Assembly: GCA_050258555.1 (NCBI GenBank)
Contig: JBLMZA010000014.1
Coordinates: 1 to 17,220 of the forward strand
Source: CAISDA01 sp050258555
GTDB lineage: Bacteria > Bacteroidota > Ignavibacteria > UBA10030 > UBA8401
Reading direction: 5' to 3'
Length of the DNA stretch: 17,220 nucleotides
The notes under the pieces were generated by a model, which did not search any database, was not told the origin of the DNA, and worked only from the letters and a program-made list of their open reading frames with translations. Below are positions 1-8,000 of the stretch, piece after piece (position 1 is the first letter of the stretch; every line of letters starts with the position of its first letter). Position numbers and translations under genes: made by a program.

Positions 1-377
1 AGGCTGGCGGCAAGAATATTGCCGTTCTCATCCTTATCCAGACCGACGTTAAAGTTGGGAATGGTATCGGTCACGCCGCCGGTCGTCATGGTCTTGATCG
101 GCGAGAACGATGCGGGTGTTCCATCCGGCTTGTAGACATAGACAACGCGGACAGCGCGGTATTTTCCGGCCGCATTCAAAATGCTATCCGATGAATTGTA
201 GCGCTGGATCCAGACCTTGCCTTCGGGGTCCACCACAACGCCGTGACCGGCATTGCCCTGCTTGAAGCTCGTATCAGGGAATGACTTGTCGAATTTGTAA
301 TTATACTTCGTCTGTCCTAAGGCGACGAAGGAGCAAACCAATGACAGCAGAAACAAATTGGTAAGCACTTTTTTCAT
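1..377 (-). CDS. Secreted beta-propeller-like protein, N-terminal part (3' end beyond the window)
   Basis: The reading frame starts at the ATG at 377 and runs off the left edge of the window, giving 125 visible codons. The start is well supported: a GGAGG Shine-Dalgarno (383-387) lies 5 nt upstream. The product begins MKKVLTNLFLLSLVCSFVAL, a typical Sec signal peptide ending near residue 21. The mature part has propeller-blade-like stretches such as HGVVVDPEGKVWIQ and NVGLDKDENGNILAA, which resemble NHL/SMP-30-type repeats. I infer an exported, probably surface or extracellular, beta-propeller protein; a T9SS tail may lie beyond the window but cannot be seen. It lies 219 nt downstream of the TIG lipoprotein gene, beyond a hairpin terminator, so it probably has its own promoter. 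Substrate and exact family are unknown. Confidence 0.75.
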   Translation of the reverse strand, partial: MKKVLTNLFLLSLVCSFVALGQTKYNYKFDKSFPDTSFKQGNAGHGVVVDPEGKVWIQRYNSSDSILNAAGKYRAVRVVYVYKPDGTPASFSPIKTMTTGGVTDTIPNFNVGLDKDENGNILAAS

Positions 378-458
378 TGGAGCCTCCAAAAATGGATGTG
401 TGGATGTTGTTTTGTACTGCAACTGCAAGAAGATACAGCTAAAAAAGCGTTCAGCTCA

Positions 459-470
459 TTATTGCAATAA
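459..470. promoter_or_regulatory. Perfect 12-bp palindrome upstream of the gene at 377
   Basis: TTATTGCAATAA is a perfect inverted repeat lying 82 nt upstream of the ATG at 377 and downstream of the terminator at 530-575. Its position would suit an operator for the propeller gene. I could not find a convincing -35/-10 pair beside it, and a 12-bp AT-rich palindrome can occur by chance, so this is a weak call. Confidence 0.25.
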
Positions 471-529
471 CGGTGATACGGGGGATGCCGCAAAGAACAC
501 ATTTCCACAGACGTGACACGCAAACAGAA

Positions 530-575
530 TCTCTTCATGCTCCGACGATCAGGGCTGATGCGGAGCATGAAGAGA
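530..575 (-). terminator. Hairpin terminator of the TonB/PorV/TIG operon
   Basis: The arms 530-544 and 561-575 form a perfect 15-bp stem (TCTCTTCATGCTCCG against its complement). Inside it is a further 4-bp helix, 548-551 with 556-559, capped by GGGC. The hairpin begins 21 nt after the TAA stop of the lipoprotein gene. In the minus direction it is followed by a T-rich but imperfect tract (TTCTGTTTGCG). Position and stem strength favour a transcription terminator closing the operon. The broken U-tract leaves open a 3'-end-stabilising hairpin. Confidence 0.65.
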
Positions 576-596
576 CGTTACAGCGATACTTCGGAA

Positions 597-1835
597 TTAC
601 TGCGCTCCGTAATACGGGGCGCCTTCTTCCAGCGTATTGATCTTGATGATCGTCTTCACGGCCGCATCGCCGCCTCTGGCCGCATAGAGCGTGCTGCCCT
701 TGCCCCAGGCAAATGAAATCGTCGAGGGCGTGAAGAGTCCCGGATAATACGACTGCGCGCTCTTGCCGTCGGGAGCCACAAGAAGAATGGCGTCGGCGCC
801 GCTGGTGCCGAGATACATCTCGCCCTTCTTGTTGAATGTGATGGCATTGGCCGTCGGGCCGTTATACATATAGCCCGGCTGCGCCGAGAGGTTGAAGAAC
901 AGTTCCGCTGCACCGAGCGATCCGTCGGCATTCAGCTTGAAGCGCCACACGCCTTCGGTCGAATCCTGCTTGCCTGCAACATAGACGTAGCCGTTGAAGA
1001 CGCGGACCGAGCGCAGAAGCGCGGTGAACGGATAGGTCGCCACCGATTTATCGGATACCTTGAAGCGGTAGATATTCGCGTTGTTGCCGACCGCATAAAT
1101 ATACTCAGCGCCGGGACCGAAATCAAGGTCTGTGAGCGATGAGCCGGCCGCCTGAGCCCAGAGCACCGGTACACCCTGTGCAGGAATCGTATAGAGCGCG
1201 CGCTGCACGCGTGCGCCGTAGAGCACGCCGCCGGGTCCGACTTTCAGTCCGGTCCACTGTGTGACGCCGCCCGACGGAGCATACTGCGTTCCCGCATCGG
1301 TCGTCGCATCATATTTGCGGATGCCGTTTCCGGCGCCCGCAATTTTCATCGAGGCGTAGAGATTGCCCGCGGCATCGGTTGCCATGCCGACGGCTTCCTC
1401 TGTGACGCCGAGTCCGCCGTATTCCTTTACGGCGGCGTCAATTCTTACGAGTTTCACGTCGCTGTACTTGGCGGCGTTCTGGACCGCGATCTTCATCTGG
1501 ATCGAATCCTTCACGAGAATCGGCGCCTTCACCTTCAGCTGCGTGGGAGAGGCTTCGAGCACCACGGCCTTCGTCTGATCGAAGTAGACCAGGTTCTCGG
1601 ACGGAACAGCGGAGAAGTTCTGTCCGCTGATCGTCAGTATGCTGATGCCGGCGAACGTCACCGTCCCGTGCGAGGAGGTGATGGCGGAAACCACGGGCTG
1701 GGGAGCGCTCTTGTAGTTCGGATCGTAGAGGCTCGCCGCCGTGTCTTCCTTGCAGCCGGTCATCAACAGAAGCATTGCCGCCACAAGGAGTCCTGCGGCT
1801 GTCATCCGTTTCATATGAGTGTTGATGGTTTTCAT
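597..1835 (-). CDS. IPT/TIG-domain beta-propeller lipoprotein, probably surface-exposed
   Basis: The 412-residue product has a hydrophobic signal sequence ending in the lipobox LMTGC, with the lipidated Cys at residue 28. Lys-Glu-Asp follows the Cys, resembling the lipoprotein export signal K-(D/E)2 described for surface lipoproteins of Bacteroidetes. Residues about 47-125 form an IPT/TIG domain (PVVSAITSSHGTV, ILTISGQNF, VYFDQTKAVVLEASPTQLKV). The rest resembles an NHL/SMP-30-type propeller with repeats such as VGMATDAAGNLYASMKIAG and ITFNKKGEMYLGTSGADAIL. TIG-plus-NHL lipoproteins are common beside SusC-like receptors, where they are thought to bind ligand at the cell surface; I infer the same here. 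It is the last gene of its operon, 27 nt after the PorV-like gene. The Shine-Dalgarno is weak, and an in-frame Met at residue 8 (1814) is an alternative start. Confidence 0.8.
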   Translation of the reverse strand: MKTINTHMKRMTAAGLLVAAMLLLMTGCKEDTAASLYDPNYKSAPQPVVSAITSSHGTVTFAGISILTISGQNFSAVPSENLVYFDQTKAVVLEASPTQLKVKAPILVKDSIQMKIAVQNAAKYSDVKLVRIDAAVKEYGGLGVTEEAVGMATDAAGNLYASMKIAGAGNGIRKYDATTDAGTQYAPSGGVTQWTGLKVGPGGVLYGARVQRALYTIPAQGVPVLWAQAAGSSLTDLDFGPGAEYIYAVGNNANIYRFKVSDKSVATYPFTALLRSVRVFNGYVYVAGKQDSTEGVWRFKLNADGSLGAAELFFNLSAQPGYMYNGPTANAITFNKKGEMYLGTSGADAILLVAPDGKSAQSYYPGLFTPSTISFAWGKGSTLYAARGGDAAVKTIIKINTLEEGAPYYGAQ

Positions 1836-1862
1836 TGGCTTTATCTGAATTAAATGATGGGA

Positions 1863-2888
1863 TTAGAATGAAAGAGACACGGCAAGGCGATTGACGTTGC
1901 CGAATTCCGTGAACTTCGTATACGAGTAGTCGACGCCGATGCCGCCCCAGTTTTCCTGGGCGAGCTTCACGCCGGCGCCGGCGGTGAAGCCGTACTCGTC
2001 GTTGTTGAACATGTAGCCCGCACGCAGCGCAAGGATCTTCATGAACACATACTCGCCGCCCACGTTGATCTGTTCGGAAAAGTCACGCGGATGCGTGGCA
2101 TCGACCGACACGACGAACTTGTCGGCATCCTTCGAATCCGTCACCAGGTCCATCATGTTGAACGAGAGTCCGACGCGGAAGATGAGCGGAAGCTGGAAGC
2201 TTTCGCGCTCGTATTTCACTTCCGTCGAGAAGTTGCGGATCGAGACCGCGAAGTCGAGGCTCTTGATGCCGGTCTTGTAATACATGCCGAAGTCGAATGC
2301 CGCAACCGACTTCTTGTTCTCTTTCGCATCGCCGAGCACGCCTTTCGAGATCGTGTTGATCGAGCCGCCGAGATCCTGCATCGTATAGCGGACGTTGCCG
2401 CCGACCGAGAAGCGGTCCGAAAGCGCGCGGGCATAGCCGATGCCGACGGCCATCGCCTTCGGCTTGATGTTGCCCACATCCTGGAAGCCGCCCGGAGCCG
2501 CATCGTTGCGGATGGTGGCAAGGATTTCGCCGTAATCGACCGACTGGAACGTGAAGCCGAGCACGCCGTAATCGCCGCCTGAAGGAGCGAATGCGATCGA
2601 GCCGTAGATGTGTTTGATGTCGGCGATCCAGTTGGTCTGCCCGACCTGCGCATCGGCGAACGACGTCATGCGCGCCATCGCCGCCGGATTGAAGAACATC
2701 GACGACGAGCCGCCTTCGATTGCCGTCACGGCTTCACCCATGCCGACGGCACGGGGATCGGTCGCGACGTTCAAGAATTTGAAACCAGTCTGCGCCCGTT
2801 TCTCGTTGTCCTGTGCCAGCGCGGCCGAGGACAGGAGAACACCGCACAACACTGCCGTAAAGATAAGTTGATATTTTTTCATGGGCAT
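1863..2888 (-). CDS. PorV/PorQ-family outer-membrane beta-barrel protein
   Basis: The frame is open from a GTG at 2906, but the ATG at 2888 fits better: an AAGAGA ribosome-binding-like sequence lies 6 nt upstream, and the product begins MPMKKYQLIF followed by a signal peptide cleaved after AALAQ. The ATG at 2882 is also possible. From 2888 the protein has 341 residues. The mature N-terminus carries the family hallmark GFKFLNVATDPRAVGMGEA (about 33-52) and then SSSMFFNPAAMA. The remainder alternates amphipathic strands and ends in LAVSLSF, a typical outer-membrane barrel terminus with final Phe. In T9SS, PorV moves sorting-domain substrates to the PorU sortase. FCB genomes often carry extra PorV-like copies whose roles are less clear. 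Its position between a secreted FN3 protein and a surface lipoprotein suggests handling of locus-specific cargo, which is inference. It may not be the core PorV. Confidence 0.85.
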   Translation of the reverse strand: MPMKKYQLIFTAVLCGVLLSSAALAQDNEKRAQTGFKFLNVATDPRAVGMGEAVTAIEGGSSSMFFNPAAMARMTSFADAQVGQTNWIADIKHIYGSIAFAPSGGDYGVLGFTFQSVDYGEILATIRNDAAPGGFQDVGNIKPKAMAVGIGYARALSDRFSVGGNVRYTMQDLGGSINTISKGVLGDAKENKKSVAAFDFGMYYKTGIKSLDFAVSIRNFSTEVKYERESFQLPLIFRVGLSFNMMDLVTDSKDADKFVVSVDATHPRDFSEQINVGGEYVFMKILALRAGYMFNNDEYGFTAGAGVKLAQENWGGIGVDYSYTKFTEFGNVNRLAVSLSF

Positions 2889-2915
2889 ACCCATTCTCTT
2901 TTCCACTGTGATAGA

Positions 2916-4976
2916 TTATCGAATGACCACAAATTTCATGATAGCCTTCTCTCCCGAAGGCGTCGAGATCACGGCGATGTAGATGCCGCTGACGATGATC
3001 TGCCGCGAATTCGTGGTCAGATCGTAATCCTGCGTTCCGGTGCCGTCCACATGCTCGATCGTCTTGACGAGCTCGGCGGTTTCCGTATAGATCTTGATCG
3101 TGCAGATGCCCGGAATGTTCTTGAATGCGATCTTGTCCTGTTCGCCGGGATACAAGAGATTGGTCGGATCGGCGCCGAGGCTGTACGGATTCGGAACGAT
3201 GCGGATATCCGACTTCTTCAGCTCGAGCGGAGCGGCGACGCGCTTGTATGCCGGGTCGTACGTCTGGGCATAGTAGCGGTTGCTCGTGTTGCCGGCTCCG
3301 TCAACGCCGAGCACATAGTAGTAGTGCGCCACGTCGATGGCCGCCGTCGTATCGTTGTAGGAGTTGCCCGTGCCTTCCCAGATCTTATAATACGCGCTGT
3401 CGTACTGGCCGACCGCGCGCCAGACCTGATAGCCGACCGTCTTGGCGTCGTTGTCGTATTTCGTCCAGGAGAGCGAAATCTTGCCGGCGCCCGAGTTCAC
3501 ACTGAACGTCGAAGGCGGAGGCGTCACATCGGCAGCCAGCGCATAGCCCGATGCGTAGTTGGCCATGGCATTCTGGAATGTCTTGAAGAGCGAATCGCGG
3601 CCCGTGTAGACCCAGTCGTTCTTCGTCTTGCTCACGCCGTTATACGGAATGAGCTGCGCGTCGCGCGAGGCGGCCGGAGCCGACTTGTACGCCTTGCCGA
3701 TGGCGACATTGGCTTCACGCGAGAGTCCGCCTGCACCTTCGGCCACGACGATCTTGATCGAATCGCCCGGCGCCAGCGTGTAGGGACCGTAGCCCATCGT
3801 GGTGGAGTAGCCGGCCGCGCCCTGCGAACCCGTCGAGGGATCGCCATTGGGACCGATCTTATCGGCGTGACGCGGAATCGCATGGCCCTTCGACATCCAC
3901 TCGTACTGCGCATCCATCTTGTTCGAATTATAGGCCTCGCTCGCATCGTTGCCGTTGTTCGTTTCATCGGAGCCTTCATAGCTTGTCGTTCTCGGCTGCT
4001 TCGGATCGTCGACCGGTTCAGTGGGCGACTTCTGCGCAAAGAGCGTGGCGACGCCGACGAACTGGCTTGCGCCGAGGCGGCCGACCGTGTCGCCCTTCTG
4101 CCACGAGTAATACGGAACGAAAATCGGCGCGCCGATATTGTCATAGCCGCCGGTGAACGCCGAATATTTGCCGTGCCATGCGTAGGATGCGCGCAGATTG
4201 GAGGCAAACGGCGACGGCGTGGGCCAGAATGTCGAAGGAACGCTTGTATCGCCCACGGCATGGTTCATCGTATTGACACCCCAGCCGGAGGAGTTGCCGA
4301 TCACGTAGCGGGTTTCGCCGGCAACGGCCAGGCGGTACTGCCAGTAGAAATACACGCCGGTCAGTGTCACCGCATCGCGCTTGCCGCCGGTATTGTCGAT
4401 GTCGCCCGTATTCTTGAACGTGTATTCGATGATGTTGTAATCTTCATGACCCTTCTTCGAGAAGCCGAGAATCTTGCGCGTGACCGACACGCCGATCGAG
4501 GTGTTGATGTTGCTTTCGATCATGCGGTCGGCCTTCAGCGTCGGATCCACTCCGTCGTTGTCGATTGCCACGCCTTCGGAAAGGACACCCGTCACCGAGA
4601 CGACCGGCGGCTCGAACTTGCTCGTCATCTTGAATTTCGTCGAGAAGAATTCGCTCTGTCCTTTGTTGCGCGGACCGACGTGGACCACTTTATGCTGATA
4701 GGTCTTGCCGTCCTTGTCCTTGTAGTTCGTGGTGCCGATCCAGAATCCCTTGGCGGCTTCCATGTCGGTGAGCTGATAGATCGCCGGCCAGCGCATGCCG
4801 TCCTGCTGCACCTGCACGCGGCCTTCTTCGATTTCGGCTCCCGAGCTTGAATACCAGCTCTGGTAGGCGCCAACGGACATCCACTTTGTCTGCTGCGCGT
4901 GTCCGACGGCGGCGAGGCAGCACACGGCTGCGATCGCGAGTGTCGTCCGCACAACTGCTGTTTTGAAAAGCTTCAT
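2916..4976 (-). CDS. Secreted FN3-domain protein with a T9SS-type C-terminal domain variant
   Basis: The start is set at the ATG at 4976, giving 686 residues. A GAGG Shine-Dalgarno lies 5 nt upstream, and the product begins MKLFKTAVVRTTLAIAAVCC with a signal peptide ending near GHAQQ. The frame is open up to 5051, but that extension is rich in Arg and runs through a long intercistronic hairpin, so it is unlikely to be translated. Residues about 30-480 match no family I can name. A fibronectin type III-like module follows at about 482-575 (PPPSTFSVNSGAGKISLSW, VGYQVWRAV, YYYVLGVDGAGNTS). The last ~95 residues contain IRIVPNPYS and end EKAIMKFVVIR; they look like a T9SS type-A-like sorting domain without the usual NYPNPFNP. 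Likely a surface-attached or released partner of the TonB receptor 86 nt upstream. Ligand binding is inferred only from position. Confidence 0.78.
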   Translation of the reverse strand: MKLFKTAVVRTTLAIAAVCCLAAVGHAQQTKWMSVGAYQSWYSSSGAEIEEGRVQVQQDGMRWPAIYQLTDMEAAKGFWIGTTNYKDKDGKTYQHKVVHVGPRNKGQSEFFSTKFKMTSKFEPPVVSVTGVLSEGVAIDNDGVDPTLKADRMIESNINTSIGVSVTRKILGFSKKGHEDYNIIEYTFKNTGDIDNTGGKRDAVTLTGVYFYWQYRLAVAGETRYVIGNSSGWGVNTMNHAVGDTSVPSTFWPTPSPFASNLRASYAWHGKYSAFTGGYDNIGAPIFVPYYSWQKGDTVGRLGASQFVGVATLFAQKSPTEPVDDPKQPRTTSYEGSDETNNGNDASEAYNSNKMDAQYEWMSKGHAIPRHADKIGPNGDPSTGSQGAAGYSTTMGYGPYTLAPGDSIKIVVAEGAGGLSREANVAIGKAYKSAPAASRDAQLIPYNGVSKTKNDWVYTGRDSLFKTFQNAMANYASGYALAADVTPPPSTFSVNSGAGKISLSWTKYDNDAKTVGYQVWRAVGQYDSAYYKIWEGTGNSYNDTTAAIDVAHYYYVLGVDGAGNTSNRYYAQTYDPAYKRVAAPLELKKSDIRIVPNPYSLGADPTNLLYPGEQDKIAFKNIPGICTIKIYTETAELVKTIEHVDGTGTQDYDLTTNSRQIIVSGIYIAVISTPSGEKAIMKFVVIR

Positions 4977-5011
4977 GGTTTCCTCGATGATAAAAAAATT
5001 GGTTTCGGTCC

Positions 5012-5050
5012 TGCGCTTCCGCCTTTGTGTGTCACAAAGGCGGGAGCGCA
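5012..5050. repeat. Long intercistronic stem-loop between the TonB receptor and FN3 genes
   Basis: Arms 5012-5029 and 5033-5050 pair over 18 positions with one mismatch (5018/5044) and a 3-nt loop (TGT). The hairpin begins 12 nt after the receptor stop codon at 5063 in the direction of transcription. On the minus strand a T7 run follows (in 4992-4998), but only about 13 nt past the stem, so it is not a textbook intrinsic terminator. It could be a leaky terminator, an mRNA processing or stability element, or a dispersed palindrome. It lies in the 5' leader of the FN3 gene. Confidence 0.7.
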
Positions 5051-5062
5051 CACATGCTCATA

Positions 5063-8000
5063 TTAGAAATCGAACGACAGCTTCACGCCGTAATAGATAT
5101 GGCGCGGATTGAGGAACAACAGCTGCGGCATATTCGGCATACGGATATACGACTTGTCCTCGTTGATCTTGTCCATGCGAGCCTGATCGACGGCCACCCA
5201 TGTGTTGTTCTTGTATTCAACGAACGACTTGGTCGATGCATCGTAATAGATCGCCACACCGGCCGGATAGGGATCCGCAAGCGATGCGGTGCTGCTTACG
5301 GCCCTGATCGGCGTCCACGCCACACCGTCCTTGCGGACATCGCCCGGCTTGTCGGAGCCCGGCACGTTGATGTAGCCGAAGCGGCCATCGACGATGCCGT
5401 CTTCGAGGTGGAGTGACCTCATATAGTCGTTGAAGTTCTCACCCCAGAAGCCGTAGCCGCTGCCGGAGAAGTTCTTGATGTTGAACACATTGTTCATGTC
5501 CATGATGAACTGCAGGTTCACGTTGTTGAAGAAGCGGAAGTTCTTCGACAGACGCAGATCGCAGTAATAATTGTCGCGGTACTGCACGTTGTTGCGGAGT
5601 CCGGGAATCGAGCTGCCGCCCGCCCACGTGAAGTAGTTGCCGTTCGACCAGCTGGCCGTCACGTTCAGACGCCAGTCGTTCAGGAGCTGATACGGCTTGG
5701 CCCATTCAATCGGATTGTAATCGGCCGGCGTGAAGAAGTCGACGATCGCGCGCGCATAGGGCTGCGGCACGGACTTCGTCTGATAGAGATCGGTCTCGCG
5801 GTTGGCGCGTTCGTATGTGCGCTGATCGCCGGGGTTCTGATACTGCTTTGAGAAGCCGAACTGGCCCGTGGTGCGCGCCATGTACGTGTAGTTCAACTGG
5901 CCCGTGATCCATTCGCCGCGGTTTTTCTGGATCGTGAGCTCGAAGCCGCGGATGTCCTCGTAGGCGTTCGGGTTCGAGACATAATAGTTCACCTTCGTGT
6001 CGCGGCTCACGAAATTGATCAAATTGACCTGATCGGTCACGTCCTTGTAGTATCCCGAAATGCGCACCAGGAACTCATCGAACATGCTCTGCTCGTAGCC
6101 GAGTTCGTAGGCGACCGTCTTCATGAGCGGATTGTTCGGATTGGCCAGGCGCACGACCTGATTGTCGAACGACGAGCGGCGCACCAGGAACAGGTTCTCG
6201 GGCGTCGGCATCTGGCGGAAGTGGCCGTAGTTGAAATAGAGTTTCGAGTTATCCGTCACGGGGAATGCCACGGCAAGGCGCGGGCTCAGCGTGATCTGCT
6301 TGTCGACCGAGTGCTTCACAAGCATGGTGTCCAGGCCGAGCGAATATTCGCTCGTGAACGCCTTGTCGTATGTGCCGTATTCGTACCAGTCGCCCTGCGG
6401 ATCGGAATAATCGACGCGCAGACCGAGTTCGGCGTTCATGCCTTCATATTCGATCTTGTCGATCGCATAGAGGCCGCCGCGGATCGGATAGGTGTGCCAG
6501 CGGCTCGTGGTGTTCGAGCGCGGCAGGTAGAGATCGACGTTGCCGTAGTTCACATTGTTGTCGGTGTACTGGAAGTCGAAGCCGACCTTCACCTGGTTGT
6601 AGCGGTCGAGCTGGCTGTTGAAGTCGAACTTCGCCTGCCAGGCATTCAACTGGCTCGAGTCGCGCGACTGTGAGAAGCCGATCGACATGCGAAGACCGTC
6701 GACGCCCGTGGCCGAAACGCCGCTGAATCCGAACGGGGCCTCATCGGTGCGGAAGCCGTTGCCGAACACATAGACGCTGTCGGTGTTGCGCCAGCGGCCG
6801 GGGTTCGAGTTGTACTTCGTGCCGAACTGGTTGACCGACACTTCATAGAAGGTCTTGGGCGAGAGCACGTGCGTGAACTTTGCGCCGTAGCTCTGCTGCT
6901 TCACATCGGTCGGACCCCAGTAGGAATCCGAATAGAGGCGCGAATCGGCGAACGAGCCGCCGGAGGTGATGGCGCTGGCGATCGAGCCGGCCCCGTTGAA
7001 GATGCCCGGCAGACCCGAGTTGTTGTCGTTCGTGCCGGACTGCTTGCCGATCAAACCGGAGAGCATCAGCTTCATGCCGCCCGAAAGATCGGATGTGACT
7101 TTGATCTGTCCCGCATAATCCTCATACGAATCGGTCGCAAGAGGAAGGATATACATGTTGCGCATCTGGCGATAGCTTGCGAAGAAGCGCAGGTTGCCCA
7201 GGGCTTCGCCGTAGGGCACGGGGCCGCCGAAGCCCATATCCATATCCCAGTCGGGCTTCACGATGTCGCCGGCCTTGCGGTGCTGGAAGAGGAAGAGTTC
7301 CTTGGCCGCTTCGGGCGTCAGGTGCTTCGACGGATCGGGATCCTTCAGCGATTTTTCCGCGATCGAGTTCCATCCTTCCCACTCGCGGTATTCCTGCTGC
7401 TGGAAGAAATTCCATGCGCCGTTTTTCGTTCCGGTCCACGCCACGGCATCGTCGATCATCGGGCGGATGAAATAGGAATTCGCACCGAAGATGGATCCGC
7501 CGAAATTCTTCGCCGTCGGCGGGCTGTAGCGGCCCGTGAAGCTCACGGTGTACGTCTTCGGGCTGCCTTCCTTCGTGATCACGTTGACGACGCCCGAACG
7601 GATGTTGCCGTACTCGGCCGAGAAGCCGCCGGTCTGCACCTGGATGTCCTGCACGGACGAAAGCGCGATGCCGGTGAAGGGCGTGCTGTTGCGCTCATCG
7701 CGCAGCGTGAGTCCGTCCATCATGAACGCGGTCTGATCCGAGCCGCCGCCGCGCACCACGAGTCCGGCCTGGATGCCGGCCTGGAGGCCGACGACCGCCG
7801 AGACGGAGGTCACGGGCAGACTCTGGATCTCTTCGACGGAGATATTGGCGCGGCTCGCGGCCACGTCCTTCTGCACAACGGGACGCGTGGCGACGATCAC
7901 GACCTCTTCTGCCTGAAGATCGGACTGTTTGAGGCTGAAATTCTGGACGGTGGTTTCGTCGACGTTGACTTCCACATTGACAACGTTCGCCGTGTTGTAG

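Noticed and set aside
2610..4850. A 746-codon plus-strand open frame opposite the FN3 and PorV-like genes
   Set aside because: It is antisense to genes with clear signal peptides and domains. Its product is rich in Arg, His, Asp and Ile with no recognisable domain, as expected from reading a codon-biased gene backwards.
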